64,000 bases of DNA from Emcibacteraceae bacterium (GCA_021774795.1 JAJFIR010000012.1:1-64000); one strand, 5' to 3'. Counted from the first letter of the stretch, positions 1-8,515 are shown. Numbers and translations: made by a program. Notes: a model not told the origin generated them from the letters alone.

Positions 1-64
1 TCCACCTGTCCCATAACTCTTTCTTCTGCTCAGAGCTGTATTTTATTCTCGTTCTATAAGCCAT
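1..64 (-). CDS. IS30-like transposase, N-terminal fragment at window edge
   Basis: Reading leftward from an ATG at position 64, 21 codons are open to the edge and begin MAYRTRIKYSSEQKKELWDR. This looks like the N-terminus of IS30-family transposases of the MAYR-IKY type, which start with a helix-turn-helix domain that binds the element ends. A good ribosome site (AGGGAG) lies about 7 bases upstream of the ATG. The rest of the gene lies outside the window, so intactness cannot be judged. The family call rests on 21 residues recalled from memory and is moderate. Confidence 0.6.
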   Translation of the reverse strand, partial: MAYRTRIKYSSEQKKELWDRW

Positions 65-120
65 ATCAATCACTCCCTCTGTTTCTATACTAAAGTAAAG
101 TGTTGCGTTGACCACTTGAA
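1..120 (-). mobile_element. Probable end of an IS30-family insertion sequence
   Basis: The transposase start at 64 implies that the 5' end of the element lies in the next tens of bases. The stretch at about 98-120 is the best candidate for the terminal inverted repeat, because unrelated chromosomal sequence with its own hairpins starts after it. The exact boundary and the partner repeat cannot be determined here. Confidence 0.4.
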
Positions 121-142
121 ATGACCATCGAATATGGTCATT
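120..142. repeat. Palindrome beside the IS end
   Basis: ATGACCAT (121-128) and ATGGTCAT (134-141) are perfect inverted repeats around a 5-base loop, with one more pair at 120/142. IS30 elements are known to favour palindromic targets, so this could be target sequence, part of the element end, or an operator. The sequence alone does not decide. Confidence 0.45.
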
Positions 143-156
143 CAGGTTTGTCTAAA

Positions 157-186
157 ATAGGTGAAGTCACTTTATACTTCACCTAT
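157..186 (-). terminator. Hairpin terminator after the YCII-like gene
   Basis: ATAGGTGAAG (157-166) pairs perfectly with CTTCACCTAT (177-186) over a 10-base loop. On the minus strand it lies just past the stop codon at 209 and is followed by TTTTAGA, as in a weak intrinsic terminator. Confidence 0.5.
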
Positions 187-208
187 GCTTTAGAACATTA
201 AAGCTGTA

Positions 209-592
209 TTACATTGAAGGCGCAATCAGCATACCTAGTGGGGCCAATGGTCGCAGTGGAACATATTCAGCTGTAACCATTCCAGCACGTCCTAAAGGAA
301 GTGCTTCAATCGCTGTTTTTGCTTCTTCAACGCTTGAAGCGTTCATGATAAATAATACGCCACCATCACCACGAGAATACCAATGCGCTATCTTACCTCC
401 AAGATATAGTTTAAGCGTTTCGCGAATTTCATTGGGTATCACTTCTCTAAATTCCGGTGTTTGCTGAACTCCTGGATTACCCTTAATTGACACCATGACA
501 TTAGTCGTCGGCATTTCTTGTGACGATGCTTGAGCAAAAACCTGTGTTGTAGAAAGAGCAAGCATGATAGCCATACATACAAATTTTTTCAT
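209..592 (-). CDS. Small secreted protein, YCII-like alpha/beta-barrel fold
   Basis: The product has 127 residues with a clear signal peptide (MKKFVCMAIMLALS..., cleavage probably after VFAQA), so it is probably periplasmic. The remainder resembles the dimeric ferredoxin-like barrel of YCII and muconolactone-isomerase-like proteins: strand, helix, then a strand with GGVLFIMNASSVEEAKTAI, and a tail rich in leucine and proline. No catalytic residue can be named. It is probably a single-gene unit: a palindrome lies upstream (720-733) and a hairpin follows the stop. The fold assignment is by resemblance only and the function is unknown. Confidence 0.55.
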   Translation of the reverse strand: MKKFVCMAIMLALSTTQVFAQASSQEMPTTNVMVSIKGNPGVQQTPEFREVIPNEIRETLKLYLGGKIAHWYSRGDGGVLFIMNASSVEEAKTAIEALPLGRAGMVTAEYVPLRPLAPLGMLIAPSM

Positions 593-719
593 TATTTATT
601 CTCCGTTTGTTTAAATACATGTTGCATTGATTTTAATCTTTCGTATGCATGCAAATATTTCTCATTTCGCACTTTTTGCTAGCTTGTAAAAACCAATGTA
701 TGAACGGTATTTGATATGT

Positions 720-733
720 TTGACCTTGGTCAA
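720..733. promoter_or_regulatory. Operator-like palindrome TTGACC-TT-GGTCAA
   Basis: Perfect inverted half-sites TTGACC (720-725) and GGTCAA (728-733) lie in the 220-base gap between the response regulator stop (813) and the YCII-like gene start (592). The position, about 130 bases upstream of that gene, fits a regulator-binding site. No cognate regulator can be named. Confidence 0.35.
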
Positions 734-812
734 CAAAGCTCCTTAAATTATTCTCTCAATGGAACAAAAGGGGCTATAAATGGCCGTTTTAGGGGAATTT
801 TCGAACAATTAC

Positions 813-1502
813 TTAGCGGATAAAATGTTTTAATTTTGCTGTGCCCGCTTTACTGGACAAAATTTCAGAACCGTTTCTCATGATGATTTTGAATTGACGG
901 TCGCCGTGTCGTTGCATCGATTGGATCATATGGACGTTAACAATAAACGAGCGATGTATTCTGATGTACTGCCCTGGATCAAGCTGTTCTTCAAGCGCAG
1001 ACAATGTTGTGGATAATTGGCGCTCATCTTCCCTACTATGAGCGATTACATAGTCTTTGTCCGAACTAAAATAGTCGACCTGCCCAAGCACAAGCGGCAA
1101 CATTTGACTTCCCTTTTTTACGAAAATTTGCGCTTCATTTTTCTCGAAAAGACGTGTGCGAAGTTTCTCAAGAGCAACGAAAAGGCGTTTTTGGCTATAG
1201 GGTTTAAGCAAGTAATCAACGGCACTCTGCTCAAATGCCTCGACTGCAAATTCGCCGTATGCGGTTGTAAAAATTATATGAGGAACCGAAACCGTGTTAT
1301 CTAGAATATCAAGGCCCGTACCGCCTGGCATCTTTATATCCAGAAACAGTACGTCAGGCCTGTTTTCATTAATCATTTTAATGGCTCTGTCAACGCTGCC
1401 AGCTTCGCCCACAAGTTTCAACCACGGGATTTCCTGCACAATACTGCTTAGAGCATCTCGTGACATAACCTCGTCTTCAACAATGACTGTTGAGAACTTC
1501 AT
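813..1502 (-). CDS. LytTR-family response regulator
   Basis: The product has 229 residues. Residues 1-120 form a receiver domain: acidic pocket VEDE, phospho-acceptor Asp in LFLDIKMP, Thr in FTTAY and Lys in LLKPY. Residues about 125-229 form a LytTR DNA-binding domain (YFSSDKDYVIAH..., YIRIHRSFIVNV). It is the output half of an AlgR/LytR-type two-component system. Its ATG overlaps the TAA of the kinase gene by one base, so the two are translationally coupled. The kinase is interrupted by a stop codon, so this regulator may have lost its normal input unless the TGA is read through or another donor serves. Confidence 0.9.
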   Translation of the reverse strand: MKFSTVIVEDEVMSRDALSSIVQEIPWLKLVGEAGSVDRAIKMINENRPDVLFLDIKMPGGTGLDILDNTVSVPHIIFTTAYGEFAVEAFEQSAVDYLLKPYSQKRLFVALEKLRTRLFEKNEAQIFVKKGSQMLPLVLGQVDYFSSDKDYVIAHSREDERQLSTTLSALEEQLDPGQYIRIHRSFIVNVHMIQSMQRHGDRQFKIIMRNGSEILSSKAGTAKLKHFIR

Positions 1503-2578
1503 TATATTCTCAAATCTTCAGCAGGCATGATGATATTCACCTGAAAAGAATTATCAATAATTTCAGTTTGAAGAGTAGCATTTGTGCCAAAGACACTTTC
1601 TAAACTGGCTTTCACGGCCAATAGACCAAGACCCGATGTTTCCCGATCACTTTCAGCGCTTTGATTTAAACGGCTATTAACAATGCTTATGTATATACTT
1701 TCATCTTTATTCTTTATTCTGATATTTATATCGCCGCCGTTTTCATTACCGGCTACACCATGAATTACAGCATTCTCAATAAGGGGCTGGAGCAAAAGTT
1801 GTGGCGTTTTATACTCTAACGCGCTTGGGTCAATATTGGTGACGAGCCTAAGGTTATCTCCTAGTCGCAATTGCTCTAGCTCAAGGTATTTTTTGCAAAT
1901 AGCCCACTCTTTTTCAAGTGTTACAAGACCTCACGTACTTTGAGGCTGATATTTGTTGTCACTATGGAAACTATAGCGAATGAGGTCAGAGAATTGCCCC
2001 ATTGCTTGCTCCGCTTTATTGGCATCGCGTCTAAAGAGGATCATAATAGTATGGAGGGCATTAAACAGAAAGTGTGGATTTAAACGCGCCCGCATTACCT
2101 GCAATTCAGCATTTCTAAGACGGTTCTGTGTTTTTTCAATCGACCTTACGGCAATCACCGTGGAAAGGATTGTCAAATACATTATTGAGCCCGCCAACAT
2201 ATGCCACCTTAAAACGAATGTTGGTGGCAAATCAAAGCTAACAATACCATCAGTTAATGATATGCCTATCCAATTTAGACTTACGACACATACGATCCAT
2301 AAAACTGAATAAATCAGTGCTCCTATTCCATGGATGCCCAGAAATAACCCTATATTCTCCTGAGGTAAGGGTGATCTTAATGAGAACTTTAGTACCACCA
2401 ACCCCAATAATGTAGCAGGTCCAATAACTTGTATTCCCATTTTAATAGCATTTAAGACATCAGCATCAGGGGTTAATAAATATACGCCTTCAAATGTCAT
2501 GCCGATAGCGAGCCAAAAAGCGAAATATGGGATTAAATAATTTGTCTCTGTTTTTCGAGTTCTGAGTGTGTCTGCCAT
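1502..2578 (-). pseudogene. LytS/YehU-type sensor histidine kinase split by an in-frame TGA
   Basis: The start is ATG at 2578 with AAGGA about 7 bases upstream. The first 215 codons encode four or so membrane helices, a linker and the His_kinase motif RLNPHFLFNALHTI with the phospho-accepting His. A TGA at 1931-1933 then interrupts the frame. The same frame continues without a shift (GLVTLEKEWAICKKYLELEQ) into the ATPase domain, with the N box QPLIENAVIHG and G box SGLGLLAVKA, to a TAA at 1502-1504. Total length without the stop is about 358 residues, normal for the family. A CGA-to-TGA change would explain it. Readthrough, a sequencing error and true inactivation are all possible. A TTG or other restart near 1870 could give a kinase C-terminal fragment only. 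Confidence 0.8.
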
Positions 2579-2758
2579 GGATCATCCTTTTTATGCGATA
2601 GTATCACATGCCAACGGCGATTTTTGTAATAATTGGAAATTGACCCAAGCCGATGATTTTCTTTCAATCAGTACGGGAAAGTTGATTGACTTTAAGCACC
2701 GTACTTGGGCCATCAGGGACAACTGGTTTTTGATCGACAAGAATGTCAAAACACGCAA

Positions 2759-3964
2759 TCAAAGATAACTAAGCCACCAATCTTTTCTGTTTCGTTTAAT
2801 ATTATACATCCATTTACAAAGCGGATACATGATCGCCATGACAAGCAACCAAACAAAATATATGCCGATAAGGCTGGTTCCATAACCTTCAGGATAGAAA
2901 ATAAACATCCGTCTCAATTGTCCCAATTCGAACCCTTGATACATGCCGAACGCTAAAGAAAGTATGTGAATTATGTAAAAGTGCCCCACATAAAATGCAA
3001 ATGGAACCCGCCCAAACATGACGAGCGTATCTTTAAGCCAACCATGCATTCGATCTGCGTACGAGCAAACGATCGCCATCGGGCCAATTGTGATCATGAA
3101 GAAAAGTAAGCTTGGTGGATATTTTGATACGTTAAAGAAATCAAAAATAGTTGGCACCATTCCAAGGTCCTGCATTTGCCAATGGTTTGGATCACCAAAT
3201 AAATCCGCTGCTCTGATCAAGAAAAAGCCTATGATTAAACTAATACCAATCTTACGTAGTAATGCATCTCTCTCCGTCGACTCTTTTTGAAAGATGTTCA
3301 TTGTGCCGTAGCCTATCATCATTATTGCTGACCATTGAACGGGTGTATAAGCAACGACGGCGTAGAACGGACCAGCACTAAATGAACCCATCGTAAATAA
3401 GGTAATCCATGCAGGGTTTTCCCCTCTAAAAGGGGTTCCGCTTGGAAGGTATGGTAGGACGAAATCCTGACTAATTAAAATGACTGCTCCTATTATCAAG
3501 CAATTTCGTGCGCCGATGTAAATAGCAACGGACAGGATAATCATGCTAACCCCCAAGCCCCATATCACTTGCAGGAAGGCGAGAGTAGCACCACCAAAAT
3601 TTGGCTCACTCCATGATAATGTAAAAGCAGTAGATATAATCGCTATTTCAACAAAAATTAACCATAAGCCGCGTTTCAAGAGGAATTTTGATAGCTCTGT
3701 TTTTGTACGCCTTTGCTCCATAAGACCAATCGAAGTTCCGGCGAGTAATACAAATACAGGAGCACATAAGTGAGTGACCCATCTTGTTAGATAAAAACCT
3801 GCACCAATTGCTGGATCGTTAATATCTGTTCCCAATCCCGCATATTGAAAATAATCGCGCACGTGATCAAGTGCCATAATTATTATGACGAGACCTCGCA
3901 TCATATCAATATTTGTCATTCGGTAAGACCGAACATCCGCGGTTTGATTATCTGCATGTGTCAT
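2759..3964 (-). CDS. Multipass membrane acyltransferase-like protein (DUF1624/HGSNAT-like)
   Basis: The 401-residue protein has about 10-11 hydrophobic helices. It opens with RMTNIDMMRGLVIIIMALDHVRD, matching the start of the DUF1624 / heparan-alpha-glucosaminide acetyltransferase-like family, where Arg-Gly and Asp-His sit at the first membrane helix. Such proteins transfer acyl groups to sugars or other acceptors across the inner membrane; the substrate here is unknown. It precedes the LytS/LytTR genes in the same direction with a 180-base gap, so it may be co-transcribed or a target of them. GGGAAA before the ATG is a plausible ribosome site. Confidence 0.75.
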   Translation of the reverse strand: MTHADNQTADVRSYRMTNIDMMRGLVIIIMALDHVRDYFQYAGLGTDINDPAIGAGFYLTRWVTHLCAPVFVLLAGTSIGLMEQRRTKTELSKFLLKRGLWLIFVEIAIISTAFTLSWSEPNFGGATLAFLQVIWGLGVSMIILSVAIYIGARNCLIIGAVILISQDFVLPYLPSGTPFRGENPAWITLFTMGSFSAGPFYAVVAYTPVQWSAIMMIGYGTMNIFQKESTERDALLRKIGISLIIGFFLIRAADLFGDPNHWQMQDLGMVPTIFDFFNVSKYPPSLLFFMITIGPMAIVCSYADRMHGWLKDTLVMFGRVPFAFYVGHFYIIHILSLAFGMYQGFELGQLRRMFIFYPEGYGTSLIGIYFVWLLVMAIMYPLCKWMYNIKRNRKDWWLSYL

Positions 3965-4185
3965 TTAACTATTTCCCGTAATTGCAAATTGTTGGATAAT
4001 TCTCGCAATGTAAAATGATCTAGATTTAAACATCTCGGAACATGCGAAACCTAAAATTATCAAGTTACGGTATTTTGCAATTTTGTAATTCGTCAAGTTT
4101 TACCAGTAGAAAATTCTGCCAATAGATCATTACTCGGGTTGAATGGCCGGATAGATTAAATATTTGATATAGAATGCCTTATACG

Positions 4186-4221
4186 AACGTCCGCTTGAAA
4201 TGACCGCCATAAGCAGTCGTT
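4186..4221. repeat. Imperfect hairpin downstream of the MFS fragment
   Basis: AACGTCCGCTT (4186-4196) and AAGCAGTCGTT (4211-4221) are inverted with two mismatches. The hairpin lies between the MFS remnant stop (4252) and the acyltransferase start (3964). It resembles short intergenic hairpin repeats seen in proteobacteria and could terminate the MFS transcript. The rest of this 287-base gap shows no gene. Confidence 0.35.
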
Positions 4222-4251
4222 CACAAATTCAACTTTATTCTTTTTAGAGCA

Positions 4252-5040
4252 TCAGATATTTGTTTTGACGCTGCTAACTTTAATAGGATCAAAACGACGA
4301 TCCTGCATTAGCTGAAAATGAACTACGGAATAAATAAGCATTGCCACAAATGACGCCCCCGCTGAAAAAATCAACGCACCATTGAGACCATATCCCATAG
4401 TTATGGTGATTGCTGCACCCGCAGGGCCTACACTTTGACCAATACCCTGTGCGCCAGATATTAAAGCAACAAATTTTCCAGAGCGATCTATATTTGCTAG
4501 TGTACCAAGTTGATAGATATCAATACTATTCCATATTAACTGATATATAAGCAGACCTATAAAATACATCGTCGCCGACGGCAAAAATGCAGTGAGTAAT
4601 ATAGTGATGGTTATGAATAAGAGTGTTAGCACCATTGGTAGTGACTGCCCCATTTTCTGACTAACCTTATATGCGAAGTAACACCCCACCAAACTCAGCA
4701 CAGTTGTAAGGGATAAGCTGATACCGATAAAATCTTCTTCAAATCCACGATCAACACCCACTCTTTCGATATAAGCCCAATACGCACCAATACACATATA
4801 GAAGAAAACGGCTGCACCCAAGCATAACCATCCATAAATAGGGGGAGAGGATGGAATAGTACTTTCTGGTGTTGTCTTATCAATTTCAGGCAAGCGCGGC
4901 ACCATATTTCTAACAAACAAACATCCGCAGGTATTAATAATCGCAAAACCGTAAAACACACCGGCAATACCAAATGTGTTTATGATGTCATGAAGAAAAT
5001 ATAGTTCCAGAGCATTTGTGAAAACCAGTGTAAATATCAT
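4252..5040 (-). pseudogene. 5'-truncated MFS transporter
   Basis: 262 codons encode about eight membrane helices, corresponding to the central and C-terminal part of a major facilitator protein (family length about 400). The usual N-terminal helices and the first cytoplasmic loop motif are absent. The frame continues upstream at 5041-5052 into NYSY and a TGA that belong to the neighbouring relaxase remnant. The junction is therefore inside a former gene and no native start or ribosome site remains. Deletion associated with the mobilization module is the simplest explanation. The substrate is unknown. Confidence 0.75.
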
Positions 5041-5535
5041 ATAGCTATAGTTTCATGGGTCGCGTTCTTCACTGATCACATGACCGCGCGGCATTTTCCA
5101 GCCATGTTCAATAAAGAGTTCGCGGGACAGAACTTTAAGCCGCTCATGATCAAATGACATTTGAACGGCTTTCATTTCTTCAATATTAATGCGTGACCAG
5201 ACAACATGAGCATGGCGGCGACCATGTTTTTCATGAAAAACAACCACGCGCGGCTGACCATCAAGGCCAAGGCGTTTTTCTGCTTATTCAATGGCCGCTT
5301 CAAAAGTAGCAATATCAACATCTACCGTACGGGTTGGGTTTAAAGAAAGGGAATATAAAAACTGCTTACATTGTGTTCCACGGCTTACCCCATAGGCTTC
5401 ATTGAGCGCACCCATAATATTTTGCGATACAAACCCGCGAATTTGATGAACCTCAACATGGTCATTGTCTCGCTCATTCATAAGATGAAGAGCCAAATTC
5501 TTTGCCCCGCCTCGCTGGTTGCCGATTAAGATCAT
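5041..5535 (-). pseudogene. Relaxase (MobA/VirD2-like) remnant with two in-frame stops
   Basis: The start MILIGNQRGGAKNLALHLM at 5535 overlaps the MobC stop by four bases (ATGA), as in real mobilization operons. The frame is open to a TAA at 5284-5286, continues in register (AEKRLGLDGQPR) through the metal-binding motif FHEKHGRRHAHVVWSR, and reaches a TGA at 5053-5055. The four codons after it (NYSY) still fit the relaxase family before the sequence becomes the MFS remnant. Only the N-terminal nicking domain remains, so the protein cannot be functional as a complete relaxase. In its family it would nick oriT and pilot the strand in conjugative transfer. Confidence 0.85.
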
Positions 5536-6056
5536 TCGCCAGCCTCGCGCTTGATTTTGAGAGCATAAACAAGAGTGCTGCACATCGTATTAATATCCTC
5601 ACACGCTCTATGAAGTTTCTCTGTGAGTTCAGGCGTAACGGGCAGTAACCCAGATTGGGCGGCTAAAGCGATAGCAATCATACTTGGGCCAAGCTCCGAT
5701 TGCCCTAGCGTACCCAGTAGTCTTGCTACAGTTTGACTATCAATGTTTTGTTCTCGTTTTTTACGGGTGTATCGCGCAGCACGAGGCGTTCCCTTATCAC
5801 CTAATACCGTCTTCCGAATATAAGCACTGATTGAGAGCTTACCCGCAGCACGCTTTAATATTTTACGTTCTTCATGATCAAATCTTACAGATACAGGAGA
5901 AGGTTGTTGTCTCTTCTTTAGTTGCTTTTGGGAAACAACTTTATTGAATTCATAGATGTTTGATTGATGGGTCATATGCATGGCCCATCCCATCCAAGTT
6001 GTCAAAATCAATCCCTGAGTGTTTAAGTTGTTCTTCCCAATCTTGAAGCTCTTCAA
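5532..6056 (-). CDS. MobC-like relaxosome accessory protein
   Basis: Up to 174 residues. The core SVRFDHEERKILKRAAGK followed by LSISAYIRKTVLG matches the ribbon-helix-helix-like start of MobC proteins, which help the relaxase bind and open oriT. The C-terminal half is helical (RLLGTLGQSELGPSMIAIAL). The true start is uncertain: internal ATGs at MGWAM, MHMTH and MTHQS are all possible, and none has a convincing ribosome site. The stop overlaps the relaxase start by four bases. It seems intact but is probably useless without the relaxase. It has no visible relation to the host genes around it. Confidence 0.7.
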   Translation of the reverse strand: MKSFKIGKNNLNTQGLILTTWMGWAMHMTHQSNIYEFNKVVSQKQLKKRQQPSPVSVRFDHEERKILKRAAGKLSISAYIRKTVLGDKGTPRAARYTRKKREQNIDSQTVARLLGTLGQSELGPSMIAIALAAQSGLLPVTPELTEKLHRACEDINTMCSTLVYALKIKREAGE

Positions 6057-6319
6057 AAACCTGTTCTAGAAGACTCTGGTCGGAGGCACCAAGTTACCTT
6101 TCAAGTTTATTATTACCTTAATGATCCAGGCGTTCCGGTGCCAGGGAAACTAAAGATAGTTTTAAGGCAGTTCGTGCGCTAATCACACCGAAATTATTGA
6201 GCGTTAACCATGACTTGACACCGCTATTGCGTGTATAGCGCAAAACGTAGTATAGTGCGGAAGTGGGCATAGTATCGTGTTATGAAGACGAGTGAGTAAA
6301 TTAAAGGAGTAATTGGGTA
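6057..6319. other. Gap between the mob remnant and the next gene; inverted repeat, possible oriT remnant
   Basis: This is where an oriT would be expected, upstream of mobC. CGCTAT (6222-6227) and ATAGCG (6235-6240) are inverted around a 7-base loop, partly overlapped by TTGCG/CGCAA, after a TTGACA at 6215-6220. A nick site cannot be recognised. The last 20 bases carry AAAGGAG, the ribosome site of the following gene. No convincing gene is present. Confidence 0.3.
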
Positions 6320-7123
6320 ATGACGTATTTAAGGAAAATTAGAACTCTTATATTGAGTTTGGCAGTTTGCGGAGTCTTTTTATCGGCCGCGAGTGCCAGA
6401 GACGTTTCTATGAATTTTATCGCTAATGCAACCGTGAGGATTACGGACGGCGAGTATATTTTATTTACCGACTTTCCTTATGTCTCTGGTGCATTCGAGC
6501 ACATGGATTATCAATACCCATTTTTCGTTGAGCAAGATAATAACGTAACCACCTTAATTACGAGCCGCATGGCAGATCATTTTGATCCTGAAATTTTTAT
6601 GACGCTTGGATGGAAGATTATTGCACCCAATGAAGTAGTAAGTGATATTGAAGACAGATATATTGATTTAAACATTGCGCGTGATAAAATAGTCGCGGAT
6701 CTGGAATTAAATCGGAAGATTGACCAAGCCCTAAAGCCAGATCAAATAATAACGGTTACTTTGCCGGATCCAATTGTAAAACCCAAAGTCATCCCCATGA
6801 AAAAGACGATCAATCACGGGCCGATGAAAATTACGTCAATCAAAACAGAATCTGCACAAACTGAACACTATTCATATATTTTAGAATGGTCAGATAAAAC
6901 ATTCTATTTTAGCGGTGACACGGGGGATGTCGCTCATCTGTCGGCTTTACCGGAAGTTGATATCGCGTTTATATCCCCATGGTTATTTGAAAATGCGAGA
7001 AAAGAAGATGCTCTTCCGAATGCAAAGAAAATTGTTATTTATCAACATAAAGATAATGAGATAATACCTAACTGTTTTGATTGCGTTGTTCCTGTTCAGG
7101 GTGAATATATCGCCATAGAATGA
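6320..7123 (+). CDS. Secreted metallo-beta-lactamase-fold protein with degenerate metal site
   Basis: The 267-residue protein has a signal peptide ending near SAASARD. It resembles UlaG-like metallo-beta-lactamase-fold hydrolases: NATVRITDGEYILFTDFPY at the start, SRMADHFDP where HxHxDH is expected, and FYFSGDTGD for the later Asp loop. The first two histidines of HxHxDH are replaced (S-R-M-A-D-H), so metal binding is probably altered. AAAGGAG lies 9 bases before the ATG. It stands in the same direction as the dipeptidase cluster but is 114 bases away, so co-regulation is uncertain. Substrate unknown. Confidence 0.65.
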   Translation: MTYLRKIRTLILSLAVCGVFLSAASARDVSMNFIANATVRITDGEYILFTDFPYVSGAFEHMDYQYPFFVEQDNNVTTLITSRMADHFDPEIFMTLGWKIIAPNEVVSDIEDRYIDLNIARDKIVADLELNRKIDQALKPDQIITVTLPDPIVKPKVIPMKKTINHGPMKITSIKTESAQTEHYSYILEWSDKTFYFSGDTGDVAHLSALPEVDIAFISPWLFENARKEDALPNAKKIVIYQHKDNEIIPNCFDCVVPVQGEYIAIE

Positions 7124-7237
7124 TATCTATGTCTAAACGGCGTTAAAATTGTTTTTTTGTTGCGATTATTGAAAAAATATTCTTTCATATGATTTGAACA
7201 AACATAAATAAATTTAATAACCGTTTAGGGAGAGAAA

Positions 7238-8515
7238 ATGACAAAGCAATCAACAAGAAACCCTTTATTGACGGGGATGGTCTCTGTAGCTGCATTACTT
7301 TTGGTGAGCTGCGGTGAGCAAGGCAGTGGTTCGAGTGATGGTGACATGGCGGCCGGCCAAGATAACAGCGTTGAAGCTATTCATGAGCGTGTTATCACGC
7401 TTGATACTCATGTGGATATTCATGAAGATATGACGTTTGACCCAGTTTATGATCCGGGCACAGACACACAGCAACAGGTTGATCTTGGAAAAATGGAAGC
7501 TGGTGGCTTAGATAGTGCATTTTTCATTGTTTATGTTGGGCAAGACGTGAGAACACCTGAGGGGTACGCGATGGCGGAAGTAAAAGCGCGCCGTAAATTT
7601 AGCGCTATTCACAGGATGACCGAACATTACCCTGACCGCATTGGTTTTGCAAATACGCCGGACGAGTTTGATGCTATCGCTGCTAGCGGACGTAAAGTCG
7701 CTGCCATTGGAATTGAAAATGGTTACGTCATCGGCAAAAATCTCGCGCTGATTGAAGAATATTATAATATGGGTGCCCGCTATATGACGCTCGCTCATAA
7801 TGGTCATAATGATATCTGCGATAGTTCGGGTCCAAGTGCGCGCCTTGGTGACGCCGAAGAAGAACATGGTGGTGTGAGTGAATTTGGCTATCAGGTTATT
7901 GATGAAATGAATCGTGTCGGCATGATGGTTGATATTTCTCATGTTTCGATAAAATGTATGTTGCAGGCAACTGAATATTCTAAAGCACCCGTAATTGCGT
8001 CTCATTCAGGTGTATGGGAGCTTTCAAAACACCGTAGAAACCTGAATGATGAGCAGCTTAAAGCAGTCGGCGCAGCAAATGGCGTCGTTCAAATCGTTGG
8101 CCTAGATGATTTTGTGAAATATTATCCAGCGAAACAGGCGGAATTGGATGCTTTACGTGCTGATGTTGCTATGGCTGCTGGTGATGCGGATTGGGATTCT
8201 GGTAAACATGCTGCTTCTGAACAATATAAGGCTGGTATGGAGGTACTCGACGCAAAATACCCACCAGCGACGGTTAAAGATTTTGTTGATCATATTGACC
8301 ATGCGGTAAAACTTATTGGCATTGATCATGTTGGTATCGTATCTGATTTCGATGGTGGTGGTGGTATTCAGGGCTGGGATAGTGCTGCGGAAACCATGAA
8401 TGTGACGGCGGAGCTCGTCGCCCGTGGATATTCTGAAGAGGATATCGCCAAAATATGGAGTGGTAATACGCTCGCCCTTTGGCGTCGGGTCGACGCAGTC
8501 GCCGCAGGCCTGTGA
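7238..8515 (+). CDS. M19 membrane dipeptidase, lipoprotein (first tandem copy)
   Basis: A 425-residue renal-dipeptidase-family (M19) zinc enzyme that cleaves dipeptides, often with D-residues. A lipobox LLVSC near residue 25 predicts lipid anchoring. Expected metal ligands are visible: His-Val-Asp in LDTHVDIHEDM, Glu in GIENGY, His in VDISHVS, His in IASHSG and Asp in GIVSDFDGGGG. GGGAGAG precedes the ATG. It is followed by a close paralogue at 8629 and an M55 aminopeptidase. The paralogues share long identical runs around the active site (for example EHGGVSEFGYQVIDEMNRVG), so this is a duplication. Natural substrates are unknown. Confidence 0.9.
   Translation: MTKQSTRNPLLTGMVSVAALLLVSCGEQGSGSSDGDMAAGQDNSVEAIHERVITLDTHVDIHEDMTFDPVYDPGTDTQQQVDLGKMEAGGLDSAFFIVYVGQDVRTPEGYAMAEVKARRKFSAIHRMTEHYPDRIGFANTPDEFDAIAASGRKVAAIGIENGYVIGKNLALIEEYYNMGARYMTLAHNGHNDICDSSGPSARLGDAEEEHGGVSEFGYQVIDEMNRVGMMVDISHVSIKCMLQATEYSKAPVIASHSGVWELSKHRRNLNDEQLKAVGAANGVVQIVGLDDFVKYYPAKQAELDALRADVAMAAGDADWDSGKHAASEQYKAGMEVLDAKYPPATVKDFVDHIDHAVKLIGIDHVGIVSDFDGGGGIQGWDSAAETMNVTAELVARGYSEEDIAKIWSGNTLALWRRVDAVAAGL

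Noticed and set aside
1008-1016. DnaA-box-like sequence in the response regulator
   Set aside because: A single site within a coding region with no cluster and no AT-rich unwinding element; no origin here.
6120-6236. Short plus-strand open stretch that reads like part of a protein (RETKDSFKAVRALITPK...)
   Set aside because: It is under 40 codons, has a stop just before and after, no start or ribosome site, and matches no family I recognise.
5041-6319. Possible oriT with identifiable nick site
   Set aside because: Inverted repeats are present but no known nic sequence can be identified, so no origin of transfer is annotated.
7508-8005. Long minus-strand frame antisense to the first dipeptidase
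   Set aside because: The plus strand has complete M19 motifs; the antisense translation has no recognisable domain, signal or ribosome site.
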